This document shows positions 56,866 through 64,000 of a DNA stretch of 64,000 nt, piece by piece. The DNA lies in NCBI GenBank assembly GCA_009760855.2, contig WPIO01000059.1, positions 2,336,001 to 2,400,000 on the forward strand, written 5' to 3'. The translations under genes were made by a program, and so were the position numbers. Within the stretch, counting starts at the first letter, position 1; every line of letters begins with the position of its first letter. Origin of the DNA: Cristatella mucedo (taxonomy: Eukaryota; Bryozoa; Phylactolaemata; Cristatellidae). Under the pieces are notes generated by a model. It worked only from the letters and a program-made list of their open reading frames with translations. It had not been told where the DNA came from and made no database searches.

Positions 56866-58649
56866 ACCTCTAGGTATCCGTGCCTGTACCTACGTTTTTG
56901 CTGAAGTGTACTGGAATAGCGCTTGTTATCATCACTTATCAATTGATATGCTTCATTTTCAGTTTTATATATATATATATATATCAGTTATATATATATA
57001 TATATATCATATATATATATATATATATATATCATATATATATATATCAGTTATATATATATATATACTATCGAGCAAAACATTCTTAACTAGTATATAT
57101 ACACTAGCCAATGGTGCCCTGCCTGGGTAGCGGGTGCTATCCGGGCGTCCCCGTCCAGGAACAGGGACCACGTGGCTTCCTAGACGGTAATGGTGTCGTA
57201 GACGCAGTGCCGCCTTAACACCTTTCTCTCTGCACGTGGGACGCCGAATTCGGCCAAGCAAGCTTCATTGTTTGGCCACCAGCTGCCGAGAGACCCGACC
57301 GCAAAGGGCCTCACCACTTCAGACCGGTAGCCAGCAGTCAGCAAAGACCGGGCAATGGCTGCGCTAATTCCGAGTTGTTGTCAATGACCGGGTCCGGCTT
57401 GAGAGCCAGACCACCGGCCAGCGGGAGGACACGGCCTGCCAAAATGCAGTTAAAATTGGTGACCGGAAGAGCTCTATTATATATAAATATATATATATAT
57501 TTATTTAATTTATCTATATATACAATCAGAAACGACTTCTGCAACTCTCTGCTCGCTGGCCTACCAGTATGTGCGATCAGGCGATTGCAGCTGGTGCAAA
57601 ACTCCGAAGCTAGGCTTGTCTGTCGTGAGCGTCGCAGTTGCCACATTACTCCACTTTTCGCCGACCTGCACTGGCTACCAGTCAAGCAACGAATTGACTT
57701 AAAGGTTTTTGTCGCTCACTTTTAGGTCACTTCATTCTTTCGCTCCAGCCTATCTCTCAGATATACTCCCCCATCAGGCCAAGCATCGTACAACCTGCTT
57801 TTCGGAATCCAACAATCTACAAATACCCCCGTACAAACCTCAAATCCTTTGGAGACCGTGCATTTAGTTCGTATGCTCCCAAAGCCTGGAACTCCCTCCC
57901 GACCTGCGTCACAACATCCCCTGACCTGACCACATTTAAAAAGAATTTAAAAACACACCTATTTAGGACAGCATTTAGTGGGTCCCTGTGATTCGTCCTT
58001 CATGTGCTTATGCGTGCTGACACTGTGCATGCTGCCACTAACCACATTTGCATGCTGATCCTGTGCATGTCACTCCTAACCATGTTATTCATTTTGTTTG
58101 TTTATCAAGCATGATTTTACTCACCATTCAATTGCATTTCCCTTTGCAGCAAATGTAAAGCGCCTGGAGAGAGAGATTGAGTTCTCTGAGGACGCTTTAT
58201 CAAGTGCATTATATATATATATATATATAACTTACTAATTTTAACTATGTATATAGTTGACATTAATAAGTTTTTATGTTTTTATGATTAATGCCACAGG
58301 TTGTGGAGGTCATTGACTCAATCCTGAGAAGGGCCTAACATTTTCTTCTGTTCTTGCCAGCTCAGCAACACATCTCTGTGGTAGGTTATCGCCGTAACAC
58401 ATCTGGCTGAAAACCCATCCGCACGCTGTCTTATATTTGCAGGTGAACAGGATCAGTGACCACTATCCGATTGAAATGACTCTCCAGCCTAAGTGCTTTC
58501 CTGGAGTCAAGTATCCTAGCTGCAGGGACACGATTGCAGCGCCTCGCACTCCTCAGAAGAGACCTCGGCCGAGGCGGCCGCGGAGGAAGAGCTATAAATC
58601 TACCTCGCGGCATTCGCCTAGAGCGAATTGGAATCCATTTAGTAGCTAA
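41112..58649 (+). CDS. Secreted DNase I-family endonuclease, eight exons
   Basis: An Mg/Ca-dependent endonuclease of the DNase I (EEP) fold. Exons: 41112-41309, 42139-42236, 45747-45836, 46485-46582, 48458-48567, 49231-49382, 53713-53803, 58443-58649. Splice phases match throughout, giving 347 residues. Residues 1-23 form a signal peptide (VAVLLLTLALLTA core). Family motifs in order: RVGAFNIRQFG (41-51), LLISEIRG with Glu78 (bovine E39), Glu122 (E78), AVHLKP with His172 (H134), VAGDFNA with Asp205 and Asn207 (D168, N170), YAYDR with Asp248 (D212), ISDHYPIEMTL with Asp285/His286 (D251/H252). Bovine Tyr76 is replaced by Asp120. Both classical disulfide pairs are absent. The C-terminus adds an Arg/Lys/Pro-rich tail (about 308-347). 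The hydrolytic core looks functional. Whether it is DNASE1 or a DNASE1L type cannot be decided. Confidence 0.93.
41301..41970 (+). repeat. Minisatellite built from the exon 1 splice donor
   Basis: About 24 units of mostly 28-31 bp (some 20 bp), consensus ATATTGCCCAGGTAAGACTA plus GTATAGACTA. Unit 1 is the genuine exon 1/intron 1 junction. Around 20 units keep CAGGTAA or a one-base variant. A higher-order block of about 141 bp starting at 41431 recurs at 41572 and, less exactly, at 41744. Confidence 0.95.
42139..42236 (+). CDS. DNase I gene exon 2 (catalytic Glu)
   Basis: Acceptor GTTCGCTTCAG. It encodes IVRKFDILLISEIRG and ends phase 2 at AA|GTAAGC. It contains the metal-binding Glu of the family EVRD motif. 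Confidence 0.93.
42435..42685 (+). repeat. 50 bp tandem repeat with inverted CCAAT
   Basis: AGCTGTTTAGTGATTRGTCA starts at 42435, 42485 and 42536 with spacing 50 and 51 bp, and a diverged fourth at 42655. Unit 3 contains ATTGG (inverted CCAAT). In intron 2 of the DNase I gene. Confidence 0.9.
43065..43200 (+). mobile_element. tRNA-derived SINE-2 copy, diverged
   Basis: CACCGACCAAGGTCAGGGTT, GTGAGCTCGAGCCCGTG (B-box-like) and AAGTTCCCTTAGATCAC parallel the 32.2 kb copy. A short CA/TA repeat follows at 43200-43245. In intron 2 of the DNase I gene. Confidence 0.6.
43600..43690 (+). mobile_element. Short LINE-A 3' UTR fragment
   Basis: GTGCTAATGCTTGCTGACACTGTGCATATTACTACTAACC resembles the LINE-A 3' UTR (GCTGACACTGTGCATGCTGC, CACTAACCA). 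Weakly supported and without the tail hairpin. Confidence 0.35.
44560..44640 (+). mobile_element. Degenerate LINE-A tail
   Basis: GGCCACAAAGAGATTTATTT, CTGAAGGCGCAATATACATT and ATTATTATTATT follow the order of the LINE-A terminal hairpin and tail. Confidence 0.5.
45157..45355 (-). mobile_element. LINE-A 3' UTR and tail, 5'-truncated
   Basis: AATAATAATAATTCACTTGA, CGCCCTCAGAGAACTCAATC, TAGGCGCTTTACATTTGCTG and a 3' UTR with CAGCATGC motifs, in minus orientation in intron 2 of the DNase I gene. Confidence 0.85.
45747..45836 (+). CDS. DNase I gene exon 3
   Basis: Acceptor ACTTTCTCAG. It encodes LSPEVRYAMSVSKRTG and QDAERFAFYY, matching family ...YHYVVSEPLGRNSYKERYLFVYR, and ends phase 2 at AG|GTAATG. 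It contributes the second catalytic Glu but Asp where DNase I has Tyr76. Confidence 0.88.
46485..46582 (+). CDS. DNase I gene exon 4
   Basis: Acceptor CAAATTTGCAG. It encodes SDTISAVRSHSYEGYGLTRS and PFTVQFAAKTN (family: PDQVSAVDSYYYDDG..., REPAIVRF). The Cys-containing loop of vertebrate DNase I is shortened here. It ends phase 1 at G|GTAAGT. Confidence 0.9.
46828..46995 (-). mobile_element. tRNA-derived SINE-1 copy
   Basis: GATTTAGCAGCC start, GCAATAAAGGATCGCCCACC, then GAGGTCGTGAAGAGCAACCA and GTGTGCTATCACGGC (A-box complement). The B box is degraded. In intron 4 of the DNase I gene. Confidence 0.75.
47769..47862 (+). repeat. 30 bp repeat, three copies, each with an E-box
   Basis: CACGTGGTGTAGCTAGGCGC plus TGGTAGGAGG, three tandem nearly identical units, each with a CACGTG palindrome. 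In intron 4 of the DNase I gene, within a CpG-rich stretch. Confidence 0.93.
48015..48060 (+). repeat. Short tandem duplication
   Basis: GCCGACTTCCGCCTCGCACT occurs twice, separated by a few bases. Confidence 0.9.
48458..48567 (+). CDS. DNase I gene exon 5 (catalytic His)
   Basis: Acceptor TGCGTTTTAG. It encodes NFNFAIMAVHLKPSKVVDEA and LVNAYDDARNRRFQ (family: EFAIVPLHAAPGDAVAEIDALYDVY). It ends phase 0 at CAG|GTAACG. Confidence 0.92.
48853..48922 (+). repeat. 35 bp tandem duplication
   Basis: AATCAAAGGGGGCAAAGTGA followed by CGAGGCATAAAGTGA, twice. In intron 5 of the DNase I gene. Confidence 0.9.
49231..49382 (+). CDS. DNase I gene exon 6 (GDFNA, YDR)
   Basis: Acceptor CCTGTTGTAG. It encodes HIIVAGDFNAAGTYVNADGW, FTWLIGHTAQTSVKYPYAYD and ends phase 2 at AG|GTAAGT. 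The family Cys after GDFNA and the Cys before AYDR are Gly and Tyr here. Confidence 0.95.
49649..49870. repeat. GA/GGGA microsatellite
   Basis: GA repeat passing into GGGA near 49833-49870, in intron 6 of the DNase I gene. Long open frames are artefacts. Confidence 0.95.
50549..50922. repeat. GGGAGCTCT minisatellite (9 and 12 bp units)
   Basis: About 38 units of GGGAGCTCT with interspersed GGGAGGAGCTCT. Each unit contains the palindrome GAGCTC. Units are multiples of 3, so frames stay open: plus strand WEL and GAL repeats, minus strand PEL repeats. In intron 6 of the DNase I gene. Confidence 0.95.
51002..51075 (-). mobile_element. Degenerate LINE-A tail
   Basis: AATAATAGACGCTTTTACAG, AAATCTCATTCTAGACACTT and TACGTAGGCTGGAACG follow the reverse LINE-A tail order. 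Confidence 0.4.
51480..51566 (+). repeat. Dispersed repeat C, left half
   Basis: GGAGGATTTTCATCTAGGGG, GCAAGACCTGCAAAATATGC and GGGGCTAGACCTGCGATTAA match the first half of the 22.05 kb copy. The second half resumes at 52956 after a LINE-A. Confidence 0.65.
51567..52955 (+). mobile_element. LINE-A copy, longest RT core, inserted in repeat C
   Basis: RT core: [81 protein letters not shown], then after a frameshift near 51980 NLGVVFQSDLSLDDYISST to AYLSDI, a stop, the rest of the ORF, the 3' UTR, the hairpin tail and TTA repeats. The YADD catalytic motif is intact. The clade is CR1/L2-like by motif style. In intron 6 of the DNase I gene. Confidence 0.93.
52956..53165 (+). repeat. Dispersed repeat C, right half
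   Basis: GGGCGGTTGCTCATCGAGTG, GGTTGGGGTGGAG and the end TGGCTCCGCCACTGCGTGCA match the second half of the 22.05 kb copy in order. Confidence 0.6.
53584..53712 (+). repeat. 34 bp tandem repeat ending in the exon 7 acceptor
   Basis: Units begin TTGCCTGATTGGTCGCCTTG at 53584, 53618, 53652 and 53690 (spacing 34, 34, 38). The first three run on through CAG|AGAGCTAATCA; the fourth ends TTTCAG at 53712 directly against exon 7. Each unit thus carries an acceptor-like YAG. Confidence 0.95.
53713..53803 (+). CDS. DNase I gene exon 7
   Basis: Acceptor CGCCTTTCAG. It completes Arg249, then FVTDEETSCHVVQGSAQPYI and YDRDIRLMSS, ending phase 0 at TCG|GTGAGT. Length matches the family segment between YDR and SDHYP; the sequence itself is poorly conserved. 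The acceptor is the last unit of a tandem repeat. Confidence 0.85.
53830..56110 (+). mobile_element. LINE-B copy, longest, many frameshifts
   Basis: In intron 7 of the DNase I gene. It begins in the linker before RT (ALNKHAPVDSVRVQSSG; HRFKKSGSG), then SSEKRSSPEDPIPSSLLSSL, FQSGFKRLHSTETVLLRVNY, LLDLSAAFDTIDHDVLVERL, then shifted frames to LVFKSQRFEHVSPLLKELGW, SPRALRSCVDNKLAVPFLHL and the 3' UTR. Shifts and stops interrupt it at least five times. The 5' edge is approximate. Confidence 0.9.
56236..56260. repeat. TA microsatellite
   Basis: About 12 TA units downstream of the LINE-B copy. Confidence 0.9.
56723..56964. repeat. Perfect 242 bp palindrome with TA core
   Basis: Left arm 56723-56826 and right arm 56861-56964 are exact reverse complements over 104 bp (starts AACTGAAAATGAAGCATATC; right arm ends GCTTCATTTTCAGTT). 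The centre is 34 bp of TA repeat, itself symmetric. In intron 7 of the DNase I gene. Confidence 0.97.
56965..57068. repeat. TA tracts with TCAGT/TCA interruptions
   Basis: Four TA runs separated by ATCAGTT or ATCAT, adjoining the palindrome. Confidence 0.95.
57069..57534. other. Intron 7 stretch of unknown origin
   Basis: GC-rich block of about 350 bp between two AT-repeat zones, clearly different in composition from the surroundings. Possibly a fragment of another mobile element; no motif is recognised in any frame. Confidence 0.4.
57535..58230 (+). mobile_element. LINE-A 3' end, 5'-truncated
   Basis: It starts at the RT thumb (FCNSLLAGLPVCAIRRLQLV), continues in shifted frames through FAPAYLSD-like and AWNSLP-like regions, 3' UTR and hairpin tail (GCGCCTGGAGAGAGAGATTG ... 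GAGGACGCTTTATC), and ends in TA rather than TTA repeats. It lies about 210 bp upstream of DNase I exon 8. Confidence 0.88.
58443..58649 (+). CDS. DNase I gene exon 8 (SDH motif, basic tail)
   Basis: Acceptor TTATATTTGCAG. It encodes VNRISDHYPIEMTLQ, then about 53 residues not found in DNase I, including PQKRPRPRRPRRKSYKS, and stops at TAA 58647-58649. The SDHYP motif fixes the frame. Confidence 0.93.
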   Translation: MNRISDHYPIEMTLQPKCFPGVKYPSCRDTIAAPRTPQKRPRPRRPRRKSYKSTSRHSPRANWNPFSS

Positions 58650-59447
58650 ACTACGGTCTTCGAGACCAAATATTAGCACTCGAGCTCGGCGAATTTCAAC
58701 GAATGGTCTGCAATTTGAGAAATACAAGCTCGGCTAAATGCTTTCACAGATAGGTGGTTCCACTAGGACGTCGAATCAAATATCCGTCGTCTCATGTAGT
58801 GCAGTATCGCTTCAACTTGGCAACCGCAGGCTCCGAGTTTAGCGTAGTGGCTAGGGTTTGGGTCTTAGTGCATGGCGCGATCGGGATAAGGCTTGCTAGC
58901 AGGTCGAGACATATGTCACTGATATCAAAAAGTCAGCTGTGTTTGCTGCGAGAGAATGAGCAGGGCCACTAGGTGGCGCTGGTCAGCCAGGAAAGAGCTG
59001 ACTAGCAACGCACGCAGAACTGTAGCAGCGGCAGCAATATCCTCTGGGTTAAAGGTCATGTATACGATTGCAGACGCTTTTACTATTAAACATGTGGCAT
59101 TTGAAAATGCACGCACTTTATGTGCCTTTTTATTGAATTAGTTCCCACTGATTAGTCACTTCGACCGTTTGCTAAGGTGCATTGATCAAGACCTTGTGCC
59201 ATTCGTCACATAAAAGTACATCTACGGCAACATCTTACGTTGTGACATGGACAACTGCTGCGTCGACCGTTTAGCAGCTTTAGCAGCATCGTATGAGATT
59301 ATTCATTGATCTTAAAATGCGCACAGCGAGGGGCAGGAGGCTTTTTCAGAGACGTTCAACGTCTGTCACCATTATGAATAGCAGCGAGCTTGCATTTCAA
59401 CGCCCGACATAGCACACTCCCTCAGACGCTTTATCTGGACTACTGCA
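58650..59447. other. Downstream of the DNase I gene
   Basis: Presumed 3' UTR. The only near-consensus poly(A) signal noticed is ATTAAA near 59084. A tRNA-like TAGCGTAGTGGCTAGGG at 58840 with GGTCGAGAC at 58901 may be a decayed SINE. Confidence 0.35.
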
Positions 59448-59535
59448 GTTATGACGTGGCAGCTACGACGTGCACCTACGGTGCGGCAGCTACGGCTTGG
59501 CAGCTATGACGTAGCAGCTATGACGTGGCAGTCAT
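59448..59535 (+). repeat. Short repeats with TGACGT cores
   Basis: ATGACGTGGCAGCTACGACG, GGCAGCTATGACGTAGCAGC and TATGACGTGGCAGTCATGGC: a run of GGCAGCTATGACGT-type units, several with a CRE-like TGACGT. Confidence 0.8.
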
Positions 59536-59823
59536 GGCACCACTTGAGTGGAGCGGCAACAGTATTAACAGAGTTAACTTCACGAACTCCCGGAGCCCGA
59601 GTACATTGAACTACCCTATGCTAGCGTCGTTCGCGATGGTCCCGGCCCAAAGGCGGAACGCTACAGAACCCCAAGATATGAGTAGCTAACTGAGTAGCCG
59701 ACAGGACAACCGCGAAATCTAAGTTGCACTTAGCTGCGATTCGACTCTCGGTACTCTCGAGGCGTAGTCTCTGATCGACTAACGAAGCTGTAGCCCTGAG
59801 CTCTGACAGTCGTCTCGTTTATA

Positions 59824-59825
<2 letters not shown>

Positions 59826-59868
<43 letters not shown>

Positions 59869-59896
59869 CTCGCTCTCGCTCTCGCTCTCGCTCTCG

Positions 59897-59964
<68 letters not shown>

Positions 59965-59988
59965 TTCTCTCTCTCTCTCTCTCTCTCT
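59826..59988. repeat. CT/CGCT microsatellite
   Basis: CT repeats with a central CGCTCT block. Open frames are artefacts. Confidence 0.95.
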
Positions 59989-60100
59989 GCACTCCTGACC
60001 AGGAGCGTAGCTGCCTCAACTTCCGGCCCAGCTCGGACCGGGAACCATTCGCAGCTTGAGCGAGCTCCCGGTTGCGAACGTAGGTCATAGGGCAGCTTTA

Positions 60101-60118
60101 GCGGGGGGGGGGGGGGGG
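60101..60118. repeat. Poly-G run
   Basis: About 18 consecutive G bases. Confidence 0.9.
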
Positions 60119-61009
60119 CCCGCGGAGGGAGGTCCGAGCAGAAAGCAAAAAATAAGAAGAAAATTTCGGGACGAACCGAGTGAAGAAGCGCCACTTGCCA
60201 CAAGCTCTTTCCGGTTGCTTAATAGCTCGTCACCAAAGCAAAGTAGAGAGCTGTCACTACATTAATGTACTTCGTCGCAGGAGAGATAAGAGCGCAGGAG
60301 CTCGCCGCCGCCGCTGGAAACTAGCACTCAAGTGCGAGCTTCATAAGTGTAGTGTAGTTTGGTTCGCCCATCAGAGAGCCAGCCGATGAACGACGCCAAC
60401 GGTTTATTGCACAAGGCACGGAGCAGCAAGACGCACGACTGCCTTCGCCCCCTTCTCACACTCGAGTCTTCTCTCTCCTCCCCTCCGGCTGTGCCTTGGC
60501 CGACCTCGATGGTGAATCCACCATCTGTTCACCAGCCGGTTATCGGCCTGTGTCGACGCCTCATTAGAAGCTGACCACAGCTGTGCACAGGCCCCTCTCG
60601 ACGATGCTCCCAACAGCTGTTTAGGAAAGGAGCGGTACCAGCCCGCATGCAATCGAACTACAAGTAGCAAACCAACAGACACAAGCATAGGTACAAACAG
60701 ATAACTAGCATAGATGCAAACAGAAATACGTACGGATACATATGCAGAAAGCTGTATAAAGAGACAGGCGTGTAGAGCACCGCCCTGAGCTTTTGCCTTT
60801 CTCCCTCGACAATCAGAGAGTACAGTTGACCGGTACGATTCCTAGAGTATAACTGATCAATTATTATTTCTATAGCGTATCAGGTTTTTATTGGTTGTAA
60901 TTCCGGAACCGCTAATAATCTCTTGGAGTGACATAATCTGGCTATCCTTAAATTAAGGCAGCCCTCAGCAGGGTAAATAAAAGAAAGCCAACATAACCAT
61001 CTATATCTC
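60119..61009. other. No gene recognised
   Basis: Short open frames only, without motifs. Confidence 0.35.
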
Positions 61010-61545
61010 AACTCCAAGAGGTTTGACCACGTGTCTCCTTTGCTGAAAGAGCTAGGGTGGCTGCCTTTTGGTCAACTGATACAGAACAAAGTTCTTAGGC
61101 TGACCCACAAGGCCCACCACGGTTGGCTCCTCCGTACCTAGCTGAACTGCAGCACTTGTTTCAGCCTCTTCGCGCCCTCAGGTCCTGTATGGACAATAAA
61201 TTAGCTGTTCCATTCCTCCGCTTAAAGACCGTTGGCGACAGAAACTTTAGCTCTGCAGGTCTTAGACTGTGGAATTCGCCTCTACGATTCTTACGCAACG
61301 ACAGCTACTCTTCTGATACCGACTATAGCACATCCTTTCCGGCGGTCCTGGCCTGCTACTTCCATGCTTCTCAGTACCTCAACTGCTCTCCTGACTTGGT
61401 TCTGCTTCCCGTATTTCTCTTTGTTGCGTGAGATGAAGTCTGTTGGTTAGCGAATGCGTACCGAAAGCCGCTTAGGTTGTGAGTGTGCTATAAAAAAACT
61501 CCTGCGTAACACCCACTTAGTCTTTGTAGAGTTACAGACAGAGAT
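61010..61545 (+). mobile_element. LINE-B 3' end, 5'-truncated
   Basis: AAGAGGTTTGACCACGTGTC, the RT C-terminal region (LRALRSCMDNKLAVPFLRL), GTGAGATGAAG and GAGTTACAGACAGAGATAC. The tail runs into an ACAT microsatellite. Confidence 0.85.
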
Positions 61546-61676
61546 ACATACATACATACACACACATACATACATACATACATACATACATACATACATA
61601 CATACATACATACATTACATTACATGCATACATACATACTTACGTACATACATACGTACATACATACATACACATA
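61546..61676. repeat. ACAT microsatellite grown from a LINE-B tail
   Basis: ACAT repeats directly joined to the LINE-B terminus, containing a short ATTACATTACAT remnant of the original tail at about 61613-61625. Confidence 0.9.
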
Positions 61677-62106
61677 GTCGGTGTCGACGATAGGCTTTAC
61701 TGTCACGCTTGACTCTACCGCATATTACCAATGAGGATGTAATATAATAATAATTACTATAACATTATACACCTGTGGATATATAATAGATACATTAAAG
61801 ACCACATTTAAGGGATTTAACGAACACGCGCGGCGCGTGGTCATAGTCTAGGGCTGAAGTGTTCGCATTTTGTGAGCCAGGTCCTGCAGCAAGCATTTAT
61901 TTATTTACTGCCCACTCTAAGCGCGAGCCGATAGTCGGCTCCTCTGCCACTGACACTCAATACTGAAACAGTGGCATGCTAAATCAGCCAGATCGTGACC
62001 GATGTTACTGGTTCGCTGCTCCTGAATTACGTGTAGCTCACTGCCTGGTGGACTCGCTTCGCCTAGTCACAGTAGTTCCGTCACGGAAGACAACGCTAAT
62101 CGTAAG
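61677..62106. other. No gene recognised
   Basis: No coding signal is recognised. Confidence 0.35.
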
Positions 62107-63560
62107 AATAACAATAATGACAATAATAATAATAACAATAATGATAATAATAATAATAATAGTGCATTTGATAAAGCGCCCTCAGAGAACTCAATCTTTT
62201 TCTAGGCGCTTTACAATTGCTGCAAAGAAAGCCCGATCGAATGGTTAGTGGTAGCTTGCTCAATAAACAGCAAGAATAACAAAGTTAGGGGTAACATGCA
62301 CAGACTCAGCGTGCAAGTATGGTGAGTAGAAGCATGCACAGTGTCAGCACGCATAAGCACGTAAAGGACGAATCTCTGGGACCCACTAAATGCTGTCATA
62401 AAGGATGCGTCTTTAGTTTCTTTTTAAATGTGGACCATGTCAGGAGATGTCATGACGCAGGTGGGAGTAAGCTCCAGGCTTTGGGAGTGTACGAACTAAA
62501 TGCATGGTCTCCAAAAGTTTTGAGATTTATAAGAGGTTTGGGTAAACAGTGTGATTCCGAAAAGTGGATGGTACGATGCTTAGCCTGGTTGGGGAGTAGA
62601 TCTGATAGGTAGGCTGGAGCAAAAGAATGAAGAGACTTGAAAGTGATTGACAAAACCTTGAGTTCGATGCGTTACTTGACTGGGAGCCAGTGCAGGTCGG
62701 CCAGAAGTGGTGTGATGTGGCAACAGCAACGCTCGCGACAGACAAGCCTAGCTGCAGAGTTTTGCACCAGCTGTAAGCGCCTGAGTGCTCAGGCCGGTAG
62801 GCCAGCAAGCAGTGAGTTACATAAATCAAGACGGGCTGTCACAAATGCATGGAGAAAAACCAGCAGAGATACTCTACCCTTGTCTGCATTTCTAATTAGG
62901 TCATTGTACACCCGAAGCGATGCTGACTCTGTGAAATGATGAACTCTAAAACCAGACTGAAACTTACTAACAAGGTTTGAAGTTTAAATATATGAGTTCA
63001 TCTGGTCTGCCACGACTCGTTCCAGTTTCTTTGATCGGAGCTGGAGAAGGGAGATTGGGTGAAAGTTGCTCAAGCTCTCTTGGTTTAGTGTTGCTTTCTT
63101 GAGTAGTGGCCACACTACAGCCTTTTTGAAAGCTGCTAGATCATGACCTGAGGCAAATGACATTTTTATGATATTAGTTATGGATGACTGCAGCAGATCA
63201 ATGCATCACAGAAGCTGGACTTAGGTCCATAGGATTATTTATCTTCTTTGATTTGGATATAAACTTCAGGACGAGGTCACTAGTGACCTGCTTGAATGTG
63301 GACAATAAGGTGCTTCATGGAATTGAGGGACAGCATCCCAGGAGGATGCTGCCATCTTAGGGATGGACTCCCTGATCTTGACAATCTTCTTGACAAAGAA
63401 GCTAGAGAAGCGATCAGCTAGATCATCGCAAGGATCATTTGGTAAGGAGCTAACCGAGCTATCTGGCCGCTTGACGCAAGTTCGCCATCTTACTTTGAGA
63501 TGTAAGTGCGACCTCTTGCGGCATGATGGACTTTCTTACTTTAATTAGAAGAAATGATTG
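62107..63560 (-). mobile_element. LINE-A copy with internal RT deletion
   Basis: Minus strand. From right to left: linker, then FHPISLLQLRSKKLERVVAD, FQSGFRVHHFTESASLRVYN and DLIRNADKG (RT start, with one stop). It jumps near 62860 directly to FVTARLDLCNSLLAGLPA-like sequence, the 3' part, 3' UTR, hairpin tail and AAT repeats (62107-62160). The catalytic palm with YADD is missing. Confidence 0.88.
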
Positions 63561-64000
63561 CTAAGAACCGATAATGCAATAACCTAGGACTGATGCAAAC
63601 TGAAAGTCTCGTAACAGGCAGTCGGTTGGGTTCCGGAAGTTGGCTTTGACATCTGACTTTATTTGAGCTAGAGGCTTTCAGCTATATGAAAGTGGTCTCC
63701 CGGTTGACCCGACATGAGCTGGGGAAAAAAGAGCGCCGAAAAAAGCGTGCGATAAAAGCACGCGACAAAAGCGCACAGGTCAAAGCTCGCCCTGACAAAT
63801 GCGAGAAAAAATGATTTCAATGAATGCTGGCTTTAAAATATATTGATTATTAGAGCATCTAAGTAACGAAAATAAATACACTGAATTACTCACAGAATGT
63901 TATAATTTATGTCAGATTTTAAATAGTTGTCGAAAATGTATGCGTATGCAGAGAGGGAAAGAGTCAATGTAGCCTATTAATGGTCTGTTTTTTATTTGAT
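63561..64000. other. No gene recognised
   Basis: A short AAAGCGC(A/G)-type repetition at 63730-63780; otherwise AT-rich. Confidence 0.35.

Overview
This window is nuclear DNA from an animal, most likely an invertebrate. Coding sequence is split into short exons with GT-AG introns (and one GC-AG). Most of the rest is simple repeats, tRNA-derived SINEs and decayed LINEs of CR1/L2 type. No bacterial features, CRISPR array or genuine tRNA/rRNA gene was seen. The phylum cannot be fixed from the sequence.

Layout. (1) 0.9-1.9 kb, minus strand: the first three coding exons of a DDX42-type DEAD-box helicase (SF3b-associated spliceosomal protein); the helicase core lies off the left edge. (2) 2-11.5 kb: no confident host gene. 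It holds degenerate LINE 3' ends, two tRNA-SINEs, a perfect hairpin, a GA microsatellite, a triplicated CCAAT-like block and a Helitron helicase fragment. (3) 11.9-17.4 kb, plus strand: a five-exon model, all introns phase 0, for a 307-residue helical protein I do not recognise. A head-to-head pair of Tc1/mariner transposase fragments sits in its third intron. (4) 18.2-24.5 kb, plus strand: a second unrecognised gene (about 833 residues, Ala/Gln/Pro-rich), with a GC-AG first intron carrying a 560 bp CCCTCCTT-type tract. (5) 25-41 kb: mostly LINE and SINE debris, one isolated minus-strand coding-like exon (31.7-31.9 kb) and a coiled-coil coding fragment broken by a 28 bp triplication (33.4-33.7 kb). 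(6) 41.1-58.6 kb, plus strand: a complete eight-exon DNase I-family gene, reconstructed exon by exon with matching splice phases and all main catalytic residues except one. Its introns are inflated by LINE and SINE insertions, a nested insertion, a 242 bp perfect palindrome and minisatellites. (7) 58.7-64 kb: repeats and a deleted LINE copy.

The most striking observation is in the DNase I gene. The true 5' splice site of intron 1 is the first unit of a roughly 24-copy minisatellite, most copies keeping a consensus donor. The true 3' splice site of exon 7 is the last unit of a 34 bp tandem repeat whose earlier units also carry acceptor-like ends. The same gene encodes an enzyme lacking both canonical DNase I disulfides and carrying an arginine-rich C-terminal tail resembling that of DNASE1L3.

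Two LINE families recur. LINE-A ends in a hairpin-forming tail followed by TTA repeats; LINE-B ends in an ATTAC-type repeat. All copies seen are truncated, frameshifted or internally deleted.
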